In this document: one piece after another, positions 1-7,708 of the stretch
How positions within the stretch are numbered: the stretch's first letter is position 1
How the letters are laid out: each line of letters begins with the position of its first letter
NCBI GenBank assembly: GCA_965655625.1
Contig: CBFHHA010000001.1
Location: forward strand, 1 to 64,000
Length of the DNA: 64,000 nucleotides
Direction: 5' to 3'
Source of the DNA: CAJJDF01 sp965655625
Lineage (GTDB): Bacteria; Bacteroidota; Bacteroidia; Flavobacteriales_D; CAJJDF01
The notes under the pieces: generated by a model
The model's input: only the letters and a program-made list of their open reading frames with translations
Told to the model about the DNA's origin: nothing
Databases searched by the model: none
Translations under genes and position numbers: made by a program

Positions 1-564
1 GGAAGATTGTGTGTGAAATATCCTTGGCCATCTATGGCACGAACCATTTGGGGAAATCATCAGAGGTACAAAGAGACTTATTTTTCGGCATATGAGGATA
101 AATACTTCACTGGAGATGGCGCACTAAGAGATGCAGTAGGCTATTACCGAATTACAGGAAGAGTAGATGATGTAATCATTGTTTCGGGTCATAACCTGGG
201 AACTGCACCCATTGAAGATGCGATAAACGAACATCCTGCTGTAGCAGAATCAGCAATTGTTGGTTTTCCTCATGACATAAAAGGAAATGCGCTTTATGGA
301 TATATAACTTTGAAAGAAACAGGCGAAGGAAGAGATCACGACAATTTAAGGAAAGAGATAAACCAAATGATTACGGAGCGAATTGGCCCCATATCTAAGC
401 TAGATAAAATCCAGATTACCAATGGATTACCAAAAACTAGATCTGGAAAAATCATGCGAAGAATCTTGAGAAAAATTGCTGGAAAAGATACTGGAAACCT
501 AGGAGACACTTCTACCCTACTGAATCCAGAATGTGTGCAAGAAATTATGGACAATGCTTTGTAA
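1..564 (+). CDS. acs: Acetyl-CoA synthetase, C-terminal 187 residues (cut by window start)
   Basis: The reading frame is open from base 1, so the gene begins outside the window. The product activates acetate to acetyl-CoA through acetyl-AMP in the cytoplasm. What remains is the end of the large adenylating domain plus the mobile C-terminal domain. Visible motifs are YFTGDGA, the hinge region GRVDDVIIVSGHNLG, and near the end PKTRSGKIMRR. The lysine in SGK of that last motif is the catalytic residue, acetylated in well-studied homologues. The ending GNLGDTSTL is typical of true Acs rather than other acyl-CoA ligases. A TTG at position 7 is not a real start. The family is about 630-660 residues, so roughly 70% of the gene is missing. 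Confidence 0.95.
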   Translation, partial: GRLCVKYPWPSMARTIWGNHQRYKETYFSAYEDKYFTGDGALRDAVGYYRITGRVDDVIIVSGHNLGTAPIEDAINEHPAVAESAIVGFPHDIKGNALYGYITLKETGEGRDHDNLRKEINQMITERIGPISKLDKIQITNGLPKTRSGKIMRRILRKIAGKDTGNLGDTSTLLNPECVQEIMDNAL

Positions 565-592
565 GCTCATCCATTAAAAATCTATCCGGTCG

Positions 593-673
593 CCCTGAAA
601 TTGATTCAGGGTCTGTCTGTTAGTAACATCGCTACTAACAAACAGATTCCGTCCGGAATGGTCGGGACGGAAT
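593..673. repeat. Cluster of three stem-loops between convergent acs and msrA
   Basis: Three perfect inverted repeats follow each other: CCCTGAA/TTCAGGG (593-599 and 605-611), TGTTAGTA/TACTAACA (618-625 and 633-640), and ATTCCGTCC/GGACGGAAT (646-654 and 665-673). The last resembles the ATTCCGAA/TTCGGAAT hairpin at 13141-13161, suggesting a dispersed palindromic repeat family. The cluster lies between two convergent genes and could also serve as a two-way terminator. Confidence 0.7.
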
Positions 674-695
674 GACTGATTTAGTGTTTAATTCC

Positions 696-1382
696 TTATT
701 TCACCAACTCAGGAAAATCTGATTTAAATCGATTCAATCTAGGAACTGATACCGCTCGAATATAGGATTGGTTTGGGTGCAATCTTTCGTAATCTTGATG
801 GTAATCTTCTGCTATCCAAAATTTCTTAAACATAGTAACTTCAGCTGCTGGTTTTAATCCTGAAGATTTAAGTTCAGCTACTTTATTTTCAATAATTACT
901 TTCTCAGATGCATCGGAATAAAAAATGATACTTCGGTATTGGCTTCCATTATCGGGACCTTGGCCGTTTATTTGTTCAATGTTTTGTGTACCAAAATAAA
1001 TATCTACTAACTCCTTGAAACTAACAACCGAAGAATCATAAATCACTTCCACCGCTTCGGCATGTCCTGTTTTTCCTGTATTGGATGATTCATAAGTAGG
1101 GTTTTTGGTGTGCCCTCCCGAATATCCAGAAATTACTTCACTTACACCTTTTGTATGTTCATAAATGGCCTCTACACACCAGAAACATCCACTCGCAAAG
1201 TGTGCTTCAGCAAATTTATCCGGATTTAGGTAAACCGTTTCCTTTGGAGATTCTTCTGTTTTAGCATCGGCTAGTTCGTTTGTTGATTCAGTTTCGGTAA
1301 GCCCAGTATCTGCCTGTACTTTGCTAGAATTACAAGAGATCAAAAAGAAACTCACAACGAAGGGTAGGAAATATATTTTCAT
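696..1382 (-). CDS. msrA: Peptide-methionine (S)-S-oxide reductase MsrA, lipoprotein form
   Basis: Reduces methionine-S-sulfoxide in proteins. The catalytic motif GCFWC lies at about residues 65-69, followed by the family signature SGYSGGHTKNPTY and the conserved GxGPDNGSQYRSIIFY region. The first 17 residues form a lipoprotein signal peptide ending LISC, so the mature protein should be lipid-anchored outside the cytoplasm. A low-complexity linker rich in T, E and A (about 20-50) separates the anchor from the enzyme domain. At 228 residues it is MsrA alone, with no fused MsrB domain. The gene is convergent with acs and divergent from the MarR gene at 1513. Identification is secure; export is inferred from the lipobox. 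Confidence 0.95.
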   Translation of the reverse strand: MKIYFLPFVVSFFLISCNSSKVQADTGLTETESTNELADAKTEESPKETVYLNPDKFAEAHFASGCFWCVEAIYEHTKGVSEVISGYSGGHTKNPTYESSNTGKTGHAEAVEVIYDSSVVSFKELVDIYFGTQNIEQINGQGPDNGSQYRSIIFYSDASEKVIIENKVAELKSSGLKPAAEVTMFKKFWIAEDYHQDYERLHPNQSYIRAVSVPRLNRFKSDFPELVK

Positions 1383-1473
1383 AAAATAAATTGTGTTAAT
1401 AGTAAAGTGAAATTAGGCTATATTACTTACTATTTCCACAAAAATTATATCTTCCACAAACAAAACGGACATA

Positions 1474-1508
1474 TAGTTGCATATACAACTAAATTGTATT
1501 TACCTTTG
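1474..1508 (+). promoter_or_regulatory. Promoter with overlapping palindromic operator for the MarR-RND operon
   Basis: A Bacteroidetes-type promoter is visible: TTG at 1477-1479, a 21-nt spacer, and TACCTTTG (TAnnTTTG) at 1501-1508. A palindrome TAGTTG-CATATA-CAACTA (1474-1491) covers the -33 element. Its size and place fit a MarR-family operator, so binding there would block polymerase and give negative autoregulation. Confidence 0.65.
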
Positions 1509-1512
1509 TTCT

Positions 1513-1983
1513 GTGAATCAAAAAACCCACATAGAATTTAAAGATTCTCTTGGACCTTGGATTGGACGAACGATGAAATTAATCGAACACAAGATTGAAG
1601 ACATTTTGGCCGAACACTCCATAGATTTGAGTAGAATGCAATTTGTTGTTCTCAAAACAATTGAAGAAAATGATGGGATTTCTCAAAATGAATTGGCTTA
1701 TTTCGCAAATCGTAATAAGTCCTCTCTCACCCGAATGATCAATACGCTTATCGCCAAAGACTTTATTACAAAATGTGTGTCTGAGAGTGACAAAAGAAAA
1801 AATCACATTCACATTACAAAACTAGGGGAAGAAGTGTTGGAAAAAGCTATTCCACATTTCAGAAAAATGGCTCTTAACATTGAAGAGCACTTATCTTCAA
1901 TAGAAATAGAACAAACGAAACGAATACTAAAAAAAATACAAGAAAACGTATCTGGACAAGAAGCTGGTCCTTTTTTTAATTAA
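1513..1983 (+). CDS. MarR-family transcriptional regulator, probable repressor of the RND operon
   Basis: A winged-helix regulator of about 156 residues if begun at GTG 1513. The helix-turn-helix and wing are seen in SQNELAYFANRNKSSLTRMINTLIAKDFI followed by SDKRKNHIHITKLG, the standard MarR pattern with the D-x-R wing motif. The gene stops 7 bases before the RND adaptor, so it is most likely the first gene of the efflux operon and its repressor. Start choice is uncertain. TTG 1477 falls inside the promoter and is rejected. GTG 1513 keeps helix alpha-1 complete but would make the mRNA nearly leaderless given the TACCTTTG element at 1501. ATG 1573 would remove part of alpha-1. The ligand is unknown. 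Confidence 0.9.
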   Translation: MNQKTHIEFKDSLGPWIGRTMKLIEHKIEDILAEHSIDLSRMQFVVLKTIEENDGISQNELAYFANRNKSSLTRMINTLIAKDFITKCVSESDKRKNHIHITKLGEEVLEKAIPHFRKMALNIEEHLSSIEIEQTKRILKKIQENVSGQEAGPFFN

Positions 1984-1990
1984 ATTTTTT

Positions 1991-3112
1991 ATGAAAAAAG
2001 CAATCCAAATCCCAATGGCAATCGCCATAATACTAGGCGCTGTCGGGCTTAAAAACTTGATGGAAAGCAACAAAAAAACTCCTGAGAGAAAAACTGAAAA
2101 AACCCTCAAACTAGTTTCGGTTGAAAGAGTTAAGAATGGTTCTTTGCCTATTCAAATAAAAAGTACCGGTTCTATCTTAGCAAAAGACCGAACTGTGCTT
2201 TACTCCGAAGTTCAAGGAGTGTTCCAACAAACTTCCAAGCCTTTTAAACCGGGTGTGAAGTACTCCGTTGGTGAGCCGCTTATTCGAATAAATAATACGG
2301 AGTTTTCGGCTTCTGTAAAGTCACAACGAATCAATTTCAAAAGCTTGATAACGGGAACTTTAGCTGATATACAATTTGATTATCCTGCTGAACTGAGTAC
2401 ATGGAAAAATTATGTTGAATCTATTTCAGCAGAAAAATCCTTACCTGTTTTGCCTAAATCAACCAATGAAAACTTTTCGAATTATCTTTCTGGAAAAGGA
2501 ATTACAACCAATTATTACACCATTAAAAATCTCGAAACACGCTTGGGAAAATATACGCTAACGGCTCCATTCTCTGGCGTATTAGTAGAAGCAAATATTA
2601 CACCGGGAACTTTGGTTTCGCCTGGGCAAAAACTCGGAGAATTTATCAAAACTGGCGTGTATGAACTGGAACTGAACGTAAATGCAAGTATGACGGACTA
2701 CCTTCAGATTGGAAAAAAAGTGTCTTTATTCACTGCAGACAAGTCTCAGCAATACGAAGGAAAGGTTACTCGAGTGAACTCTCAGATAGATAGGGCCTCA
2801 CAAACTGTGCAACTATTTGTGGAGGTTATTTCTTCGCAATTAACTGAAGGTGAGTATTTAGAGGCAGATATTAATGCTCAAAATGTAGAGAATGTTTGTA
2901 AAATAAAAAGAAGTTTGATTATAGACGAAAACCATGTATTTGTGTTGCGAGATAGCGCACTTCACAAGCAAGAAATCTCTATCGTTCATTCCAACGAAAA
3001 GTCCATCATTGTAAAAGGATTAAAAGATTCCTCCTTGCTCGTAACTGTGCCAGTTTCTGGTGGATATGAAGGAATGAAGGTTTCGGTACAAAATCAAGAT
3101 TTAAACCAGTAA
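1991..3112 (+). CDS. RND efflux periplasmic adaptor (membrane fusion protein, HlyD/AcrA type)
   Basis: A 373-residue adaptor that should link the inner-membrane pump at 3117 to the TolC-like channel at 6336. An N-terminal hydrophobic segment (about residues 5-21) anchors or exports it. No lipobox cysteine is present. The lipoyl/barrel-sandwich halves are seen near TVLYSEVQGVF (about 70-80) and LTAPFSGVLVEANITPGTLVSPGQ (about 190-215), followed by a beta-barrel domain and a membrane-proximal domain. The helical hairpin region is short. It is 7 bases downstream of marR and 4 bases upstream of the pump gene. The substrate cannot be told from sequence. Confidence 0.93.
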   Translation: MKKAIQIPMAIAIILGAVGLKNLMESNKKTPERKTEKTLKLVSVERVKNGSLPIQIKSTGSILAKDRTVLYSEVQGVFQQTSKPFKPGVKYSVGEPLIRINNTEFSASVKSQRINFKSLITGTLADIQFDYPAELSTWKNYVESISAEKSLPVLPKSTNENFSNYLSGKGITTNYYTIKNLETRLGKYTLTAPFSGVLVEANITPGTLVSPGQKLGEFIKTGVYELELNVNASMTDYLQIGKKVSLFTADKSQQYEGKVTRVNSQIDRASQTVQLFVEVISSQLTEGEYLEADINAQNVENVCKIKRSLIIDENHVFVLRDSALHKQEISIVHSNEKSIIVKGLKDSSLLVTVPVSGGYEGMKVSVQNQDLNQ

Positions 3113-3116
3113 AAGA

Positions 3117-6100
3117 ATGAAAAATCTACTCGCCTATTTTATTAAATATCCCATTGCAGGATGGATCATTGTCATTGGTTTCTTGCTATTTGGATACTTT
3201 GGGTTTACCACTCTTACTTCCTCCTTTTTTCCCTTATCCGAATCGAGAATAATTAAAATAAATTTGGCTTATCCGGGCGCTTCTCCCCAAGAAATGGAAG
3301 AAGGCGTTGTATTAAAAATTGAAGACAACTTAAAGGGAATTGAGGGAATAGACCGAGTGACCTCAAAATCTTATGAAAATTCTGCAGCGGTTACAGTCGA
3401 AACAATTAAAGGGTATGACACCGACATTATTCTAGCAGAAGTAAAAAATGCGGTGGATAAGGTTCCGAGTTTTCCAAGTGGAATGGAGCCTCCGGTAATT
3501 GCCAAACAAGAAGCAACAAGGCAAACAATCACTTTTGCTGTGAGTGGAAAAGGAATCCCTTTGAAAGTACTAAAGCAAAAAGCACAATCTATCGAAAAAG
3601 AATTATTGCGAATGGAGGGGATTTCGCAAGTTTCAATTTCGGGTTTTCCAGACGAAGAAATAGAAATTGCCGTGACCGAAGCAGGACTTAGAGCTTACGG
3701 ACTAAGTTTTCAGCAAGTAGCTACCGCAGTGGCACAAAATAGCTTGATTACAACCGGAGGTTCAATAAAAACTGAAGCCGAGGAATACCTAATTAGAGCC
3801 AGCAGCAGAGCTTACTTTGCCAATGAATTAGAAAACATTGTGGTGAAATCGTCACCAGACGGAAATGTAGTGCTATTGAAAGAAGTAGCCACCTTGCGAG
3901 ATAAATTCAATGAAAATCCAAACGGCCTTTATTTCAACGGAAACAAAGCGGTAAATATTACGGTTCAAAACACAAACAGCGAAGATTTAATTTCGGCTGC
4001 GGACAAAGTAAAAGCGTACGTGTCAAAGTACAACCTGGCTTCAGATGATGTAGAATTAAATGTAACCTCAGACTCCTCCATCACCCTAACCCAAAGAACC
4101 GATTTACTTCTCGAAAATGCGATTGTTGGTATGTTTTTGGTTTTGTTGATTTTATCCATTTTTCTAAAACCACGTATTGCCATGTGGGTAGCATTTGGCC
4201 TGCCAATTTCCTTCTTGGGAATGTTTGCCATAGCTGGACAATTTGATGTGACAATCAATGTTCTTTCTTTATTTGCGATGATTATTGTTATTGGAATCTT
4301 GGTGGATGATGGGATTGTTATTGCCGAAAATATTTTCTCTCACCACGAGAAAGGTAAAACTCCAGTAAGAGCTGCAATTGATGGAACCTTGGAGGTAATT
4401 CCTCCTATCATTTCGGCTATCCTCACCACGATGCTTGCGTTTTCAACTTTCCTGTTTCTGGATGGAAGAATAGGAGAGTTTTTTGGAGAGGTTTCCGTTA
4501 TCGTTCTTCTCACACTTTCGGTTTCTTTGATAGAAGCGCTGATTATTTTGCCTTCGCACATTGCGCATTCCAAAACACTTCAAAAAGGAACAAAACCATA
4601 CAAATTCAATCTGAAAGCAGAACAGTTTATGAACTACTTGAGAGACAATCTGTATGAACCTGTTCTCAATTTTTTCTTGAAATACAAAGTGATTGGATTT
4701 GCCATAATGCTCGGTTTGCTAATTGTTACTATCGGTGGAATTAGTAGTGGCGTTATCCGAACTACCTTTTTTCCTCAAATTGCAAGCGACAGGGTTCAAA
4801 TCACCCTGAACATGCCGCAAGGAACAAATGAAAATGTAACTGATTCACTTATTTCTAACCTAGAAAGAAGTGTGTGGCAAGTGAACGAAAAGTTTAAAAA
4901 CATTCAAGAAGGCGGCAATTCTGTAGTATTAAACATCATAAAAACAATTGGCCCTGGTTCTTCTGTTGCTTCCTTAACGGTTAATTTGCTTCAAGGAGAA
5001 CTGAGAACGGTCTCTTCTCCCGAGATAACGAATGCCATTCAAGATACGGCAGATGAAATAATTGGAGCTGAGAGCCTCGTGTTTGGCTCGGGAGCCGTAT
5101 TTGGAGGTTCGCCCATTGCCGTATCCCTTTTGGGAAATAATATCAATGAAATAAAAGCTGCAAAACTAGAACTAAAAGAGGCTCTTTCGCAGCTAGATGG
5201 AATAAAAGACATTACAGACAACGATCCACAAGGAATAAAGGAAATTACGGTTACCCTAAAACCAAATGCTTACTTACTTGGATTCACCTTAAACAACGTA
5301 ATGAGTCAAGTAAGAAGTGCATTTTTTGGTGCTCAAGCTCAACGATTTCAGAGAGGAGAAGACGAAATAAAAGTGTGGGTGAGGTATGACGAAAAGGAAA
5401 GAAAATCGATTAATAACCTCAATAATATGCAACTTATTGCAAGTTCTGGCGAAAGAGTTCCGTTTGCTGAAATTGCTGAATACAACATTGCTCGTGGCGA
5501 AATCTCAATCAATCACCTCGAAGGGCAAAGAGAAATTCAAGTAAAAGCAGATTTGGTTGATCCAAAAGCAAGTGCAACAGACTACATGAATACCTTGAAA
5601 AAAGAGATCATGCCAGGAATTTTAGCCAAATACACTTCTGTAACTCCGCTCTACGAAGGACAAAATAGAGAGGCTGTAAAAACTCAAAACTCCCTAAACC
5701 CAACAGGATGGATAATTCTCGTTTTTATCTACATCGTTATTGCGTTTACTTTTAGAAGTTACAGCCAACCTTTTGTGCTCATTGCCTTGGTTCCTTTTAG
5801 TTTGATTGGAATTGGCTGGGGTCACTGGATTCATGGGTTTTCCATAAACATTCTATCAGGGTTAGGAATTATAGCCCTCATCGGAATTATGGTAAATGAC
5901 GGACTTGTGTTGATTAGTAAATTTAACTCTAACCTAAAGCTAGGAATGAAATTTGACGATGCCCTAGCTGAAGCTTGTAAATCACGATTTAGAGCAATTT
6001 TCTTAACCACAATCACCACGGTTGCTGGACTTACTCCACTTATTTTCGAAAAAAGTTTGCAAGCTCAATTCCTAATCCCAATGGCTATCTCCATTGTGTA

Positions 6101-6299
6101 CGGAATTATTATTGCCACTGTACTCACTTTACTTTTGCTCCCAATCTTTTTGTCTACTGTTAATAGTGTAAAAGTAGGCGTGCTTTGGTTTTGGGAGTCA
6201 GAAAAATGGGCGTTTTGGACAACCCAAAAACCAAGTTATGAGTCTGTAGAAAGAGCCGTAAAAGAATTACATGCCGAACACGAAGAGGAAGAAGAATAA
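3117..6299 (+). CDS. RND-family efflux pump, inner-membrane permease (AcrB/HAE1-like)
   Basis: A 1060-residue proton-driven transporter of the AcrB superfamily. It shows the duplicated RND layout: a first transmembrane helix near residues 12-30, a large periplasmic loop starting with YPGASPQEMEEGVVLKIEDNLKGIEG, a central helix bundle (about 335-560), a second periplasmic loop, and a final bundle (about 870-1030). The intramembrane acidic motif GILVDDGIVIAENI, near residue 395, carries the proton-relay aspartates. The second half has GIMVNDGLVLISKF at the equivalent place. Proteins of this kind export hydrophobic or amphipathic compounds rather than metals. The C-terminal tail is very acidic (EEEEE). 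Operon with the adaptor and TolC-like gene. Confidence 0.96.
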   Translation: MKNLLAYFIKYPIAGWIIVIGFLLFGYFGFTTLTSSFFPLSESRIIKINLAYPGASPQEMEEGVVLKIEDNLKGIEGIDRVTSKSYENSAAVTVETIKGYDTDIILAEVKNAVDKVPSFPSGMEPPVIAKQEATRQTITFAVSGKGIPLKVLKQKAQSIEKELLRMEGISQVSISGFPDEEIEIAVTEAGLRAYGLSFQQVATAVAQNSLITTGGSIKTEAEEYLIRASSRAYFANELENIVVKSSPDGNVVLLKEVATLRDKFNENPNGLYFNGNKAVNITVQNTNSEDLISAADKVKAYVSKYNLASDDVELNVTSDSSITLTQRTDLLLENAIVGMFLVLLILSIFLKPRIAMWVAFGLPISFLGMFAIAGQFDVTINVLSLFAMIIVIGILVDDGIVIAENIFSHHEKGKTPVRAAIDGTLEVIPPIISAILTTMLAFSTFLFLDGRIGEFFGEVSVIVLLTLSVSLIEALIILPSHIAHSKTLQKGTKPYKFNLKAEQFMNYLRDNLYEPVLNFFLKYKVIGFAIMLGLLIVTIGGISSGVIRTTFFPQIASDRVQITLNMPQGTNENVTDSLISNLERSVWQVNEKFKNIQEGGNSVVLNIIKTIGPGSSVASLTVNLLQGELRTVSSPEITNAIQDTADEIIGAESLVFGSGAVFGGSPIAVSLLGNNINEIKAAKLELKEALSQLDGIKDITDNDPQGIKEITVTLKPNAYLLGFTLNNVMSQVRSAFFGAQAQRFQRGEDEIKVWVRYDEKERKSINNLNNMQLIASSGERVPFAEIAEYNIARGEISINHLEGQREIQVKADLVDPKASATDYMNTLKKEIMPGILAKYTSVTPLYEGQNREAVKTQNSLNPTGWIILVFIYIVIAFTFRSYSQPFVLIALVPFSLIGIGWGHWIHGFSINILSGLGIIALIGIMVNDGLVLISKFNSNLKLGMKFDDALAEACKSRFRAIFLTTITTVAGLTPLIFEKSLQAQFLIPMAISIVYGIIIATVLTLLLLPIFLSTVNSVKVGVLWFWESEKWAFWTTQKPSYESVERAVKELHAEHEEEEE

Positions 6300-6335
6300 A
6301 CCTGCACAGTGACACACGAATTAAAAACAAAAACA

Positions 6336-7643
6336 ATGAAGTATCTAATTGCCTTACTATCGCTCACAATTTTGGTTCAAAAAACAAGCGTTGCGCAAGA
6401 ATCAATGACCGTGGAAGACGCCATAGCTCTGGCTATGAAGCACAACTACGACATTCGATTAGCGACCAATGCCACTCTGCAAGCCGAGAACAATAAAAGC
6501 ATTTACAACTCAGGATTTTTACCTTCGGCTACGGCCGCAGCAGACGGAAGATATAGTTCATCCAATGCAACTATCACAGATCAGTTAGGAAATGAAAGAG
6601 AAATACCCGGTGTGGAAACCAAAGGTTATGGCGGATCAGTTGGGATAAATTATATCTTATTCAATGGAGGTGCCAGAAAATATCAATACGATAAATTAAA
6701 AAATCTTTATTCACTTTCTTCACTTCAGAAAAAAACACAAATAGAAAACACCTTGATAGAAGTGTACACCACTTTTTACAATGTAGCACGAAACCAAGAA
6801 CAGCTGAAAACCGTAAAAGAAGCTTTCCAAATTTCGAAAGAAAGACTGGAAAGAGTTACTGCTCAACAACAATTCGGTCAAAAAACCACCTTGGATATAC
6901 TGAATGCACGAGTGGATGCGAATAAAGACAGCATAAACCTAATTAACGTGAGCGTATTGGTTGAAAACAATGTGAGAAACCTCAACTTTTTACTAGGAAG
7001 AGAGATCCATACTTCCTTCTTGGCGGAGGCAGATGTGAACCTCACCGAAGAATTATCCTACTTGGAATTATTGAGTCAATTGCGCGAAAACAACAACGAA
7101 TTGCAACAATGGGAAATTAATCAATCGATTTCGAGGCAAGAATTAAAAATTAATCAGGCCGGATGGTTGCCAAGTGTATCTACGAATGTGTCGTATGGAT
7201 TTAATTACAGCGACAACGGACCCGCTGGATTTTTGGCAGAACAGCAAACTACAGGGATAAATGCAGGGATAAACCTCAACTGGAATGTGTTTGACGGAGG
7301 AACTACTCGAGTACGAGTGCAAAATGCCAAAATTTCAATGAAAACACAAGAACTAAATCAGCAAAAAATTCAATTAAGTTTAGAGAATCAGTTAGCAAAA
7401 TTTTGGGCAGAGTATACTACTCAAAAAGCTATCATACGCAATGAAGAAATAAATGTAGAGATCAGCAATCAAAATTTTTTAAAGTCAAAAGAACTATTTA
7501 ACCTAGGAAGGATAACCTCTATTGATTTTAGACAAGCTCAGTTAAATTTAATCAATACTAAACTTAATCTGCTAAATGCCACATACAACGCTAAGGTTGC
7601 TGAGCTTCAGCTAAAAAAATTCGCAGGACTGCTAAATAATTAA
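6336..7643 (+). CDS. TolC-family outer-membrane efflux channel
   Basis: 435 residues from ATG 6336. An upstream GTG at 6309 would put a non-hydrophobic extension before the signal peptide and is rejected. The signal peptide ends VQKTSVAQ. The mature part has the two repeated outer-membrane efflux protein domains with long heptad-like helices, for example TVKEAFQISKERLERVTAQQ and its counterpart FLKSKELFNLGRITSIDFRQ, where the G-x(4)-DF-like motif is characteristic of the second repeat. It completes a MarR-adaptor-pump-channel operon, so the tripartite machine is encoded in one transcript. The gap to the pump gene is 36 bases. Confidence 0.93.
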   Translation: MKYLIALLSLTILVQKTSVAQESMTVEDAIALAMKHNYDIRLATNATLQAENNKSIYNSGFLPSATAAADGRYSSSNATITDQLGNEREIPGVETKGYGGSVGINYILFNGGARKYQYDKLKNLYSLSSLQKKTQIENTLIEVYTTFYNVARNQEQLKTVKEAFQISKERLERVTAQQQFGQKTTLDILNARVDANKDSINLINVSVLVENNVRNLNFLLGREIHTSFLAEADVNLTEELSYLELLSQLRENNNELQQWEINQSISRQELKINQAGWLPSVSTNVSYGFNYSDNGPAGFLAEQQTTGINAGINLNWNVFDGGTTRVRVQNAKISMKTQELNQQKIQLSLENQLAKFWAEYTTQKAIIRNEEINVEISNQNFLKSKELFNLGRITSIDFRQAQLNLINTKLNLLNATYNAKVAELQLKKFAGLLNN

Positions 7644-7708
7644 TCTAATTTTTCTAAAAACTTAGTTGATTTTTTTTTAAATTTAAAGGAATCATTAAAA
7701 ACAAAATT

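Noticed and set aside
1438..1462. Two TTCCACAAA repeats resembling DnaA boxes
   Set aside because: Only one mismatch from the box pattern, but just two copies, no AT-rich unwinding region and no origin genes beside them.
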